Assembly (NCBI GenBank): GCA_034620365.1 | Contig: JAQGEQ010000305.1 | Coordinates: 62,001 to 126,000 of the forward strand | Direction: 5' to 3' | Source of the DNA: Pegea sp. RAD2-039 | Lineage: Eukaryota; Chordata; Thaliacea; Salpida; Salpidae | Length of the DNA: 64,000 bases | In this document: positions 48,301-61,158 of the stretch, in pieces | How the letters are laid out: the number at the start of each line of letters is the position of its first letter | How positions within the stretch are numbered: the stretch's first letter is position 1 | Made by a program: the position numbers and the translations under genes | The notes under the pieces: model-generated | What the model saw: only the letters and a program-made list of their open reading frames with translations | What the model was told of the DNA's origin: nothing | The model's database searches: none

Positions 48301-48549
48301 GTTAAAAAGTTAGTTTTTAAAGCTTTAAGTTAAAAATTAGATAATAAACATTAAAATTTCAAAGATATAAACCAAAAAGTTATTTCAAATAGATATTTAA
48401 CATTTGAAAATTTGAACATGAAAAATAGCAGACTTTTCTAAAATAACATTTGATAGTTTAAATTCACAAATTATATCAACTAAAAATTCAATTAACTCAC
48501 CAGAACCATCAGGTTTGAACTTCTTATCCCTTGAGAACAATTGTCCCAT
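45359..48549 (-). CDS. N-myristoylation-signal protein with fourteen acidic 10-aa repeats
   Basis: Exon 1 (48549-48501) encodes MGQLFSRDKKFKPDGS. G2 with S6 fits the N-myristoylation consensus, and basic residues follow. A 2369-nt intron leads in phase 1 to exon 2 (46131-45359), which begins DKNKHQSQGES and runs through Glu/Val/Thr-rich sequence into fourteen copies of a PEPVPEVETV unit (DNA repeat 45494-45913), then ESKQETPTESESS and QQDQNE. At 45358 a GTAAGA donor follows in phase 0. If it is not used, translation continues for nine residues to a stop at 45332. If it is used, the next acceptor on this strand is at 45028, immediately before the ATG of the thymosin exons, giving a 452-aa fusion in frame. 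The repeat region is acidic, Pro-rich and surely disordered. Membrane tethering plus actin-binding repeats would make a membrane-actin linker; that is inference. The repeat family is not recognised. Confidence 0.75.
45494..45913 (-). repeat. 30-bp coding minisatellite (14 units)
   Basis: Fourteen consecutive 30-bp units, 420 bp in all, encode variants of PEPVPEVETV on the minus strand: Q or E at position 6, A or V at position 4, S for P in two units. Several neighbouring units are identical at the DNA level, indicating recent unit turnover, whereas the two end units are diverged. No unit breaks the reading frame. Confidence 0.95.
46132..48500 (-). other. Large intron of the acidic-repeat gene
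   Basis: This 2369-nt interval lies between the myristoylation exon and the repeat exon. It is AT-rich except for a less AT-biased patch at about 46330-46440. The minus-strand frame 46778-46993 inside it has no motif. An alternative promoter could sit near the GC-richer patch, but no firm signal is visible. Confidence 0.5.
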
Positions 48550-51500
48550 AATTGCAAGTTTGAGCAAACAAAAAATTGAAATTATTATCTACAGTGAAAA
48601 AAAATCAATAAAAAAATTTGCTTAAAACTAATTTAAAATTTTAGTGAAAAAATAGTCAATTTGTAAAAATAATTCTAAAATTGAATCCCTAGTTTTATAC
48701 AAAATGATTGATTTTAAAGTAAACAGATATTGTAAAATAATCTGTTAATACATTACTTGAATACATTTAAGATATAAAACTCAAAAAATGAAGATTAAAA
48801 TTTATAAAGAAAATAATAATTTGAATATTAGGTTTAAACATAAATGTTTCCAATCTCTGGCAGCTTAATGTATAATAAAGTAAAACATTTAAAGTATAAA
48901 CAAATGAAAATTTTATGAAAGTTTGTTTAAACTCAAAAAAGAAATAAAATGATTAGTTTAATGGTTATAGAAGAAATATAATTTTTTATAATTGTCTATA
49001 AGAGATTTCAGAAATAAAAAGTAGACATTTTTTATAACAACAATTAAAAAACAATTCAATAAAATGACAACAACATTTTCTATAAAAACCTTGTATGGAA
49101 AAATCAATATAAAAAAGCAAATCTTAAAAAGCTGGAGATTTTTCAATACTTCAAATTCTTTTACAGAAATATTTTGAATTTAAGAAACTTCTTAATAAAA
49201 AAGTAAAAAATAGAATTTTTTAATATGATAGTTTGATTTTAGGTGACATTTTTAATTAAATCACAAAAATTTTAAAAACCATAAGATGAAAAAACATTTT
49301 TAATGTTTTATGCTGCTATCAAATTCAAGGAAATACAACAAATCAAGTACATGTGTTTACATTAAAAGTCTTAATACACAGTTTTTAACACACAACTTGG
49401 CAGAAAATATCAGGAAGAGTCTTTTTTGATACAGACACAGTAAAACAAAAGTAGAAAAGAATTTAATCAATTAGCAAACAACGCACATAATACAATGACA
49501 AACCGTTTTTAAATAAGCGCGAAATGTTTAGAATATGACCATTATGTCTCTTGCTTGAAAAAGTAGTATTGTAAGCTTAATTAAAAAGCAAGACAATTAG
49601 TGAATCATGTTTATAAGACCTTTAGAATTATCTAATTTCAATAAAGTAAACTGACACTGCAAGCTATCCTGAAATATGTTATACAAAGTATATATTTGTA
49701 TATCATATACAAAGTCTTTACTTAACTTAGACATATCTTCATGTTAAGCTAAATATTCATTTAATCTAACTGTTCCTAAAGACTAAATATTCTCCCTAAG
49801 GGTCTAAATTTGTTGTGTTATATAAAACAATAGAAAAATGAGATTACAACACTTTATTAGTATATATACGTAGACACATTGAAAATATATTTTCTAAAAA
49901 TTTGACCGCATACAAAACTAACCTTGCACTAATATAAAGTTTATGAATCTTTAAACATTGCTAAAGAATGGGAAATAATTGAATAAAGATATAGATTATA
50001 AATATAATATCTATGATGATTACATTCGTTTTACTATTTACAAAATTAAAAACTTTGTTCGATTGCTAATAGCTTAAAAACAGATTTATATACTTTTATG
50101 CTTTTATGAGCAACTACTTATAATAAAAAATGCTAAACTATAAAGTTTGATATTAAACTTTAAGTTATTTTGCATAAATATAAAAATGCAAACTTAAGTT
50201 AATAATATGTTAAAAATAGATAATCTGACAAGACAAGCAATCAACTAAAGTAAATGATTACCCAAAACTGATTTAATGTATCTTATTACTAAGTTTTGAA
50301 AAGATTTTCCGCCAAAAACATAGATATCAAAAAAATATTAAATAAAAAAATAAACAAAAAATTAGAATAAATTTTTTGTCTATATTAGTGGATAAAAACA
50401 TGTATTTAAGAATAAAAACTGTCAAGTTATTTTTTTAACTTCAACTTTGTGATTACTTAATCTAACTTTTAATTGTAGACAATAGCAAATTAATAAATTA
50501 TAAAGTTGCTGGAACAAATGCATTGAATTTAAAAAAGTTTGTTACACAACAATTTTTGCAAACTTTCTTCTCATATAACAAATGATAGCATCTTAAGTAC
50601 TTCGCATTTCGTTTCTCTTTTACTTTAAGCTTATTTTTTGCGGAAATCGAACTATGTAGGCTGTACAAACACTAATACCATGTCTGTTATGCTCGACTGC
50701 ACATACATGTGTCATAATGTTAGAGAATTATGAAATCAGAACGATTAAGAATTTGTTATATTTTTTTTACCCGACCATTTCATTTTGGATCTGTTAGTGA
50801 CGTTACTGAACTTGATAATTTGAACTGATAAAAGATTATTACATCATGTTAAGTAGAGAAAAAATATGGGTTTGGAAGTTGTTTGCAGATGTGGTTTCAA
50901 ACAAACTGATAAAAAAAGAATTTTAGAACTTCAACTGATTTCTGAGAATATATCTACTGATTTTGATTTTACTTTTCACCTAAAAAAGTTAATAATTAAG
51001 AAAAAGCAAAGTAGATGTAAACAAGGAAAGATTAAGAAAATGTAATTCTGAAACAAATTTTACAATCTTTAAACAAATAAGAAATAAATCCTTATATTCT
51101 TGCAAACATTACAGTTTTTCAAAAAAAAAAAATGTTTTTTAACTTTTATAAACTTTCTGTGTCAGATATCAAAAAAACTTAAGAAAAAATAGTCAACGAA
51201 AGTTAAACATTTAGATTAGAGTTTTGATAAAAAATATTTAATTAACTTTAAAAATATGTAAAAAAATCCCCTTATCATTAATACAGAAAATATGTAAAAA
51301 AATAAATACGTGTAAAATAAAAGAAAACTTTTCTGCTAAAATATTTGTTGTGCATTTTATTGTTTCTTGTAAAATAATTTTTAGCTAAAAAAAGACCAAG
51401 AAAATTGGGCAAAAATCTAACATCAAAATCGATTTAATCAATTTTCTACTTTTTTTTTCAAATTGAAAATTCATCGCATCAATAAAAACTAATTACTCAT

Positions 51501-51729
51501 CTCAAAGTAGTCCCAAACAAAGCCTCATATATCAATCTTTCTGCAGCTTAAAAACTGATAACATAAACAAAATTACTAAAAAGAGTTAAGAAGATATTTT
51601 TTTCAGAATACATCGACTCAAAAGAATACAGCAAGTACCGAAGAGGACAACTTGAACAAATGCAATGAAGAGCAAAAAAAGAAGAAAGCTCTTCTCATTT
51701 GTTAGCTCACATGAGCAACGGTTTGAAGA

Positions 51730-51810
51730 AAAGAGACTTTACATTACCTCATTGGTGCGCGCAGCACACTCAAGCAGCAAACAGTTGATATGCTTGACGT
51801 CTAAAAAAGC
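51730..51810 (-). other. Possible non-coding 5' leader exon of the acidic-repeat gene
   Basis: Within the AT-rich desert this patch is GC-richer (GTGCGCGCAGCACACTC at about 51757-51773). On the minus strand it ends in ...CCAATGAG followed by GTAATG, a usable donor, at about 51748. On the same strand an acceptor-like CACTGTAG ends at about 48590, some 40 nt before the MGQLFS start codon. The two could define a 3.2-kb leader intron. This is only an inference from composition and splice signals. Confidence 0.25.
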
Positions 51811-53414
51811 CTTTTGATGGCAGCCAGTAAATAGAAATTATCTTTTTTTTTTGTCTTAAAAAAACATCGGAGTTTGACTCAACTAATTTTATCAGAATCG
51901 TTAACAACTTAATAACAAATCAATCAAATTCTTTGATTTATCTAGTAAACTTGACCCAAAGATATTTTTTCTGTTTGAAAAGATTTTGGTTTAATTACTT
52001 ACTAACAGACGACTGTTCCCGCTTCTTTTACTTTGAATGAACATCAATTGCTGTAATCTGACCACTAACTGATTATGATAAGTTAATTTTAAATCTACTA
52101 AAATTACTCTCAAGTACAATCAAATAAATATACTCAAATAATAATCAAGTTTTTATAAATTTTCAGATTTCTAAAAAAAGTCGTTTTAAGTTATTAACTA
52201 ATTTCGAAATTTATTAGCAATTTAGTTAAATTATTAATGAATATTTTGGAGATTAAAATTTTATGCAGCTTTTACATATCTTTTTATAGTTTGAAAAACT
52301 AAATATATTCCAAAACTACTGTTTAGAAAAGTGAATTTTCGAAATCGAGTTTTAGATTAATATTAAAACTTAAAAAAGTAAATAAAAAAGTAACAATAAA
52401 GAAAAACTAGTTGTGCAATTGTACTGTGTAATGAAAGATAAAAGTGGCAATAAATTTAAACTTGTGAAGTATATTTGAATAATTAATATAAGGGTAGTTT
52501 AAAAAGCTTATATAGAAAACTTTTAAACGGTTTTGACTTCAGTAAAACTTTATTTTAAACTTTAAACAACCTTCTCAACAGTAATTTCAATGATAATTGA
52601 ATCTAGTTAACTAAAAAACAGCTACATAAGAAAACATTTATTGAAAATTCTTTTTACAAAAATAAATAAGTTTGAAAAAAGTTAGTTTTTGTTCCAAGAC
52701 TTATATTAACATTAATAAACAAAGCTTGAGGTGAAAAAATAGTTAATAGTGTAGAAAATATTTTAAAATAATTTTATATAACCCAATTTGTAATAAATGA
52801 TTTATTAAATTTAAAAAATCGGAATATTACAAGCAGTTTTGCAATTACAGCAAGTTGAAGAGCTTAGAAGGGTGGGTTTGGTGGACGATTTAATTCAAAC
52901 ACTACAAAAGCACTTGAAGAACACGTCATTGCCTATTTTATTTTGAGATTAGAAAAAGAGTTTTTGTGATAAATCTTGATAGTTTTGCAGTTATTGTTGT
53001 AATCAACTAAAATTGTGCAAGTATTTGCTGAGCCGAGTAATTAAATTAGCAATCGTACAAACAAACCATCAATAATTTAAGAAGGCTATTGACTAATTAC
53101 AGCTTTTTACAAAATGACTTTGAAAAAGTGTTTTTCAGTTTTAGAAAAAATGAATCAAATGGTTTTTAATCAAAGAAAAGAATTTAAAAAGTATTTTGAA
53201 AGAATCATAAAATAGTTCACATTAATACAGAATTTGTATGATTGTTTTAAAACTATCAGTCTTCAAAAATTTTGTAAAACTTTTAAAATTAATTTAAAAA
53301 GATTAAATAATATCTTATAAGTAGTATCTTTTTAATTTTAAAACTATTTTGTTTTTGATCCATAATTTTTGTAAGGTGCTTGTCATAATCTTCTTCATAG
53401 ATATACTAATAGCA

Positions 53415-53483
53415 TGACGTCATTAAGGAAATGCATTTGTAAGAGGAAGCACATGAAATATGAAGAACATAAATTGTGACGTA
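53415..53483. promoter_or_regulatory. Paired CRE-like sites in the desert
   Basis: TGACGTCA at 53415-53422 is followed about 60 bp later by TGACGTAA at about 53476-53483. This may be an enhancer for the minus-strand gene starting at 48.5 kb, or chance. Motif evidence only. Confidence 0.2.
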
Positions 53484-56400
53484 AATCCAAAGAAGATATC
53501 GATTTCAACAAGACTTTATAAAGTGATGCCAATTCCATGTTATGTATGCTCAAAAAATTAAGTTGTTTTTAACAGATTTTATTTACCTATAAAATTCAAC
53601 AAGCTATACTGTTTTATTCAACTTTCTGATTACAGCTGAATTTTGAAAGAGCAATTAATCAAATTTTCTAGATTTTTAAACCTTAAGGTCAGTTCTCAGG
53701 TTGTTTCTCTCTTAACCTTAAGTTTGCAAACAAACAATTTAAAAGTCAGATTTTGCAGACATTTGCAAATTAAACATTTTACAGATTCTGCTCAGCTAAT
53801 CAAAAGATTGAAAACAACATTAATTTTTCTAAAACTGTTTGAACTAAAAAACAAGAAAATATTATCTTTTTCACAATAAATTTCATAAGTTTCAAAAAAG
53901 TCTACCATCTTTTATCTTTTCTACTTATCTCTATAAATTTTTTATAAAAGAAAAAGCATGATGTAACTAGCAACAACTTTTCCTGTTTTAAATTGAATCT
54001 CAATTTTTCAAATTCAAACAATCATTTTTAATTTCATAAAAGAAGTTGCAATTTGCAGAAAATTAATTAAAATAAAATCTATCATAGAATTTTCAACGGT
54101 TCTACTTAAATGAGATGTTGTATGTGCGAATAAAAAATGAAATAACTTAAAAAATGTTTTTAGCTTTCCTTACAAAAACAACTAAGCTTTTACCGATGAC
54201 TTCTTCATCAATTATTCAGTAACTTTTCTTCTTAGGCTCTTTGTTGAAAAAATTTCACCTAAAACGATATGATCTAACGATATTTGTCAAGTACAAATTC
54301 TATACACAATTTACAAACTATATTTTTATAAATAGCAAGATAAATAATTATTTTATCTTTTAGTAACTTAACCAATTAATTTTATAAATTTGTTGGCAAT
54401 GTTTTTCAGCTATTTTTACTAATTTTTTTCCCTCAAAAGTTTAAGATATTTATTTACTTTCTAGGATATCTAATAAATAATGTTTATTATTAAGCATTTT
54501 TATATATAAATTAAGTCAATTAATTAGTTAGATAAAAACAATTGATCAATTCAAAGAAGATTAAATTATATATTAGATTAAGATTATAGAAAATCTTACT
54601 GAAAAACATCTTAATCTGTTTTAAGTTTCAAACTTTCCTTTTGTTTCAAGTACTACAAAGTAGTTTGAGATTTGATATTTTACTAAATGTCAAAAATTTT
54701 TGTGACAAAACTTAAAGAATCAAATGTATTTTTTTATCTACAAAATTATTTCAAGTAGGTCTTTGGAAAAATGTTTTATTAAAGATATTTTGATAAATTG
54801 TGTATCTAAACGTTTATTGTAAATATATAGATGGTGATAAAAGGGAAACAATTGATTACAAGTTAAATTTGGCTTTTAATATATTTTCCCCAAATTGAAC
54901 TAGACATAAATCACTAGTAGTAACAAGTTTACAGAAATGACTTTTTTGGTAATTAGACTTTATTCTAATTGAAACCCAGCTTGAAAACTTTTTCTTTAGC
55001 AAAGAGACGAATCACAGATTAAATTCGACAACAAAAATATTAAAATTGATCTATTAAATAATTCTGCAAAATATAAAAAAAAACAGTTGTAGTTAAAAGA
55101 ACGTTCATCATCTTATGAGCTCGATATATTAAAATCTAAAATAAAAATCGGGACATATTTGCTGAACCGTTTTCATGCTATAAATTTCAAATAAAATGAT
55201 TGTGAAGAAACAAGAATATCAGTGACCTTGATAAATCAAATGTCTTCAGAGAAAGAAAATTGAAAGAATTGATTTATAAACTAAATAGTTTTGATGAAAA
55301 AATCAATTGCTTGTCTAACATGTAAAAAACAACTTTAAACAAGAATAGCAACAACAGGTGTTACAGTGAGACTAATTATCTAGTGACATATTCATAATCA
55401 AAATTTACTAAAATAACATTTTAAAAATTCCTTAAATTATGAAAAGTAATTTTTGATGCTGAGTAATTAGCCTTTTCAAATTACAAAAAAAAAACTATAT
55501 TTAAATCTTAAAATTTCAAACTGCTTATTTTTTTAAAGTTGTTCTAATTTTTCAAACGAAATTAATGAAGAATAATGTTTTAAAGCAGGAGATATTATCA
55601 AATATTTTTCACATCAAATTTTCAAGCTTATAAGTTAGTTTAGTTTTTATTTTCTAAAATAAAAGATAATTGTGAAAAATATGTTCAAACAGAGAGTGTC
55701 ATGACTTTTTTCAATATTAGCGAAAATGACTTAGAAAATGTTTAGACTGAGTAGAATGATCAATTTAAAATGCTCATTCAAGCGTGACCAAAGTGAAAAT
55801 TTCTAAAATAACTTTATCATAAGTCAAAAGGCAGACGTTAAAACATTTTTTCTTATCAATTTTTGTTGTAATTTTGTTAAATAATTTTTCATACTTTACT
55901 AATTTTGCTTGTAACACAGTTTACAGCCACGCCACCACGATATTGCTTGGTTCACGCTTTTGTATGTCTTAAAGCAAAATAATTTGTTTCACAAGCTTGT
56001 AGTTCAATAATATAGAAAATATGATAAGTTTTGTTCTATAAACCTTAAGTTTTGTTTTTTAAGTTATTCATCAATAGCAACAAACTTTGTATAGCTATTA
56101 CCTGTTTGTTTTGTACGAATAACAACAACTTTATTTTTGTTATTGATTTAAAAAAATTAAGATGCTAAAACCATTTCGCCCTAAAAACTTAAAAGTTGAT
56201 CTAAAAACTTGACATTAATTCAAAATAGATTTTATGGCAAAAACAAAATTTAAACGTCTATGACTCATACTTCTATAATATTTAATTTATTATTTTAGTA
56301 TTTAGATTATTTTCAGTATAAGTCGAATTTTTATCGTAATTTTAAAATATTTTTTAAATTAAAAGAGTTAAAACGTAGCTTGATTAATACCTACGGTAAA

Positions 56401-59400
56401 AATTTCATAATAGTTTTGTTATGATTAATTTTAACTAAACAAAAACAGTTTAAATTTAGTGTTAGAGTTAAAAAGACAAAATAAATAAAAACGCAACCAT
56501 ACTATTTCTGCATAGGGAACTTTTTCAGTATATTAAGATATACTATATAGTTATATTAACTTATCTTTAATATTTTACTTTTTTATTAGAGTAATTTTAT
56601 GTTTAAAAAAATTTGCAAATTTTAGTTGTTCAATTATGTGAAAAAGTACATTGATTATAATTCTCTGGAATTTTCTGATAATTGTGATGTCCTCTTAAAT
56701 TGATACAATTAAATTTATGATTAGGTAACATTCGGATTTTTAAACCTTGTTTTATCATTTTTTGATAGAATCACATTATAATTATCATTTGTAGAAATAT
56801 CTAATGGTTGAAAACCAATTAAATCTTATTTCAACACAAAACTCAAAAATTCTAACATGAAAAAAATACTTTTGTAAACAATTTTCAAAAACTACAAACG
56901 AATAAACAATTAATTTGTTTTTATAGCTCCGAATTTTTACAAAATTCAAGAAATCACAAAAATTGATTTTTAGAGCTCTAATTGATCACATAATTTTTTA
57001 AAATCCAGAATCTAAGATACTTGATTACAAATTTTGACTAAAAGAAATTTTTTAATAAAATTAGCGTGATTATCTAGAAATCAGCTACAGTATTTTAAAA
57101 TGCATTAAAAAGTGATTACTGTTGATGACTTTTGCAATATAAATAACATTTTTATTTTTTCTATTAGTTGAATAAACCTTAAAAACTAAACTTATCAACT
57201 AAAAATTTTTAACTGCATTTTATAACTTGAGACTTTATTGAAAAATCATCTTATCTAAAATAGAAATTATTAAAGGCGACTGTAAGATTCAAATAACTTG
57301 ATATTTTTACAAAAACTCGATTAATAATCACTTAATTATTTTACTGATTAAACGGACAGGTTTTTTTGTTTGAAAAAGAAAGCTCTAAATAAATTATTAA
57401 ATTATCACTTTAAGCTAAATATTATAAAACTCCAATCACTGAAGGCTACTACTTATCTTAATTTCATACATCTTTTAATTAGTAATATTTTGATATACTT
57501 TTTAAAATTACTATTAACTTTGATAACTACTTTGCGCTTGAATAAAAATTTTTTAAAGTTATTTTATGAGTTCAACGCTCAAATAAAATGAAATGAGCTG
57601 GAATAATTATATTTACAGATAATTATTTCTAAGTTAATAGTTGTGGATAGTTAAAACGAAGGCAATAACTCATATTTTAGCAGTTTTAAGAATAGCTTTT
57701 TACTTTATTCAACACAAAAACCAGTAAATCAAAAACTAGAATCAAAAGTAAGTAACTAGTTGATATCATCAAATTGCAATTGATTCAAATAATAGAATAA
57801 ACTAATATGATTAAAAACTGACAAAACTTTTAATTTGAGATTAAAACATTCAAACTTGATCTTAATTTTGTTATATATATATATTTCGTATACTTTATTG
57901 ATTTTAGTTTCTTCTCTATTACAGATAATATTATTATGAAATATATGTTTATAAAATATTGTTATTAAAGATTTATAAGGGAAAAACAGTTAGTACTAAT
58001 AAAAATAACATTTAGCCCATCAAAGTAAAATTATAAAGATTAAATTGTTAACTGAGATGTTTGTTATTAATTTTTACGATGTATTTTAACTGGATATCAA
58101 ACAGAACGGGCTCTGTTCGGTAATTTTAAGCTGTGTATACCTGAATACAAAACTAAATAGAAGTTGATGAATTTGTTTAAAATCACAAATCAAGCTGTCT
58201 TTCATTCTATTGTTATATTTAATCAAATTATCTTATTACTTCAGAATTATCATGAAAACTACTTTATACATTTTTTAGTGATGATGAACTTTTATAAATG
58301 GAGATTGTAAGATATAATTAGAATTTAGAGGTGAACAATTTTAAACAAATGCATATTTATTCGAATGCATACTTTTTTAACTTACTATTCAGTTTTCATT
58401 TTATTAGTTTATTATTTTCTTAATTTAAACTTATGCATGGATAGCAAAATATTAGCTTTAAGTAGCTATTTTGATAAAACTTAAGATAAAAGTATATTTG
58501 ATTTATTATTTCGACCCCTTTAACTGTTTTGATGAATAATTTTAAAATTATGAATAAATATCAAATAAAATTGTTAGTAGATATTCTAAGGACAGATTTG
58601 CTTATAAAATTATATTTGTTGATTGAGCATAGTGAAGTTAATAGTAATTCATATTAAGTTTAGTTTAACAATTAACGCAGAAGTTTTATATAATTAGAAA
58701 TGCTAAAAAATCGATATTTGTAATTTGAAGATCTTTTTCAATATTATTTTAGTTAAAAATCTAATTAATGATTTGAAATTGAGGTTAATGCTTAAAAATT
58801 TAGTCGAGTAAAAGGCTTACTTCGAAATACTAGAGCAATATTTTACGTAGAATTTTAGAATTTGGGTACTGTCAACAAACTTTAAGATAATCTAATGGTA
58901 TTTTAGAATCAAAAAGTTGTATCAAGTAAAAAAAGTTTTGGTAATTTCAATTATTAGATCTTTCATTCACGATTACTAACAAAGATGTAAACTTTCTTTG
59001 AGTAATTTTTTGTAATATTTATTGATAAGGGTAGAATACATTAAGTGATAATGGTATAGTGGCTTTTCTCTCAGCAGAAGATTTGTAATTTAGGTATTTT
59101 TCTTTTGATGATGGTTATTTATAAAAAAACGCCATTTTAGTATTGTTAAAATTATTTTTAGTTTTTCGCGCTTCTGTGCGATTCTACTTTTTCATTATAA
59201 TCCATGCAATTTATTTTAATATCGTGTAGTTATTCTCTGTATTTATGCCTTTTCTCTTTGCTTCATTTCCATTTTTAATGTTTTAACATGTTTATTGGGT
59301 AGGGTCAGAATTAATATCCATTTTTGCCTATTATTTTTCATTATAAGATCTATCAGTTTTAAAAAATTTATTTTACGAATACCATTATTTTTTTGAATTA

Positions 59401-61158
59401 TTTTTAATTGATTTGGTAAAAAAATAATAATTGAAAAACTTTCAAACAATTATTTTATTTTCCTTTGAATTAGAATTTAGTTTAGCAAGCTCAACTTTGG
59501 AAGATTATTTTTGAGAAGTTTAATTCTATATTAATAATTAATATAAATTATTTTTTTTATAATTAAGGTCAACTTATTTGTTTCTCTGATATGTCATCAA
59601 CTAGGTAATCAGTAAATGAATTAGATTTTTATCAAAAGTTTTAGCTTGGTATTATGTTAAAGGTTGGATTTATATCTATCAGAATTTTTTGAAACCAGAA
59701 TATATTATTTAATAAATATTAAAATGATTTTTTTCCAGTATTTTTTACTGATTGAGTTTTTTATTCCATTTATTTGTTCATATATAGTTATTCTTTTATC
59801 TCTAAAAATTTATATTTCTTTAAATAAAATTACTTTTATATCATTATTTTTATGGAAACTTTATTTTTATGAATTTGAATTACAAGTTCATCATAGATAA
59901 TGGATTTTGAAATTAAGAATATTAAAGTTTTAAGAAGAATATATAGTCAATATATATATAGTCAATTACAAATAATATAGAAAAAGTTTAACTAAAACTA
60001 AATAGTTATGTTCTCCTTTTTCTATTTCTTATTTTGTTTAGTATTTTTTCCATGTTTTGTTTACTACTTTCTACAGGTTGTGTTTAGTATTCTTTTATAT
60101 GCTATTATACAAATGATTTATTGTTTTACAACTAGTTAAATTAATATTATGGTCATTTATAAGATCTACTTATCAATTTAGAGGTTCAAAGCAGTTTTAT
60201 GAAATATATTTTTTATCTTATATTTTATTTTTCAATTCTTACCTAAATGTTTCATTTTGCTAATTATTTAGTTATTTTATTCTTTTTAATTTATCTTATA
60301 AGCTCATAAGACAATTTTAATGAGATTTTAAAATTGTTAAATTTTAATTTTTAAGTGATTCATTAATGTATGGTTTGTTAAATTAAAATTTTTTTGTCTC
60401 ACTTTCATATACATCTATCTATATACTATTTTTTTATAGTAATAATTCATTTACTTCAGATAATAAACCTATACTATAAACTTTGTACTTATATGTATAG
60501 TTTATATCTTTATAAGTTTGTTTTGATTAATTATCATTTTATTTCTTACTAGTTAAATTATTGTTGTTTATTTCTTTGAAAATGTTATTTCAAAATGTTT
60601 TTCCTTTTATAACTACATGTTAGGTAGTATCTATTTCTTATGTTGTTTTATTATTTATTATTTCATTTGCTTTTATATGAAGTTGTCTTTAAATATAAAT
60701 TCTTTCTTTTTATACTTTGTAATTTATTTGATATTATTGATTTTTATTATAATAACTTAGTTTTTATAATTATATTTCTATAAATCTTTTAAATTTAAAA
60801 CATTGAATTTCATGGCTTACTCATAATTAATTACTCATAATGTATAGCTATTTAAATAATGAAACTAAAAAGTAATTTATTATTTTTATTAAGTTGATTG
60901 TACATTGAATATTTTGTCAAAATTTATATTAATTTAAATTGTAGCTCAAGTTCTCACAGTATACAAATATATAAAGCATGTATAAATATATATATTATAA
61001 TTTTTTATATATATTTGACACATTATTTATGGGTTTTATTATTTACATAAAATTATCTTTAATTTAATGCCCATTTTTTAATAATTTTAATTATAAGATC
61101 TTACTTTTTATACTAAATTTTGTGTTTTTAACAGACATTTTATAAAAAGCAAATCAAT

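Larger units (their letters stand above)
48550..61158. other. 12.6-kb AT-rich intergenic desert
   Basis: No exon with recognisable family features was found on either strand. Frames such as 53643-53879, 57370-57591 and 59664-59900 (+) and 48958-49146 and 59243-59449 (-) consist of Leu/Lys/Phe/Ile/Asn-rich noise. Items worth noting are a GC-richer patch at about 51650-51830 with a donor-like site on the minus strand, and CRE-like motifs near 50.8, 51.8 and 53.4 kb. From about 60 kb on, T-rich runs dominate up to the acceptor before the ISWI start. Confidence 0.5.

Noticed and set aside
53643-59900. Plus-strand frames at 53643-53879, 57370-57591 and 59664-59900.
   Set aside because: Low-complexity Leu/Lys/Phe/Ile/Asn/Tyr sequence expected by chance in A+T-rich DNA; no motifs or exon borders.
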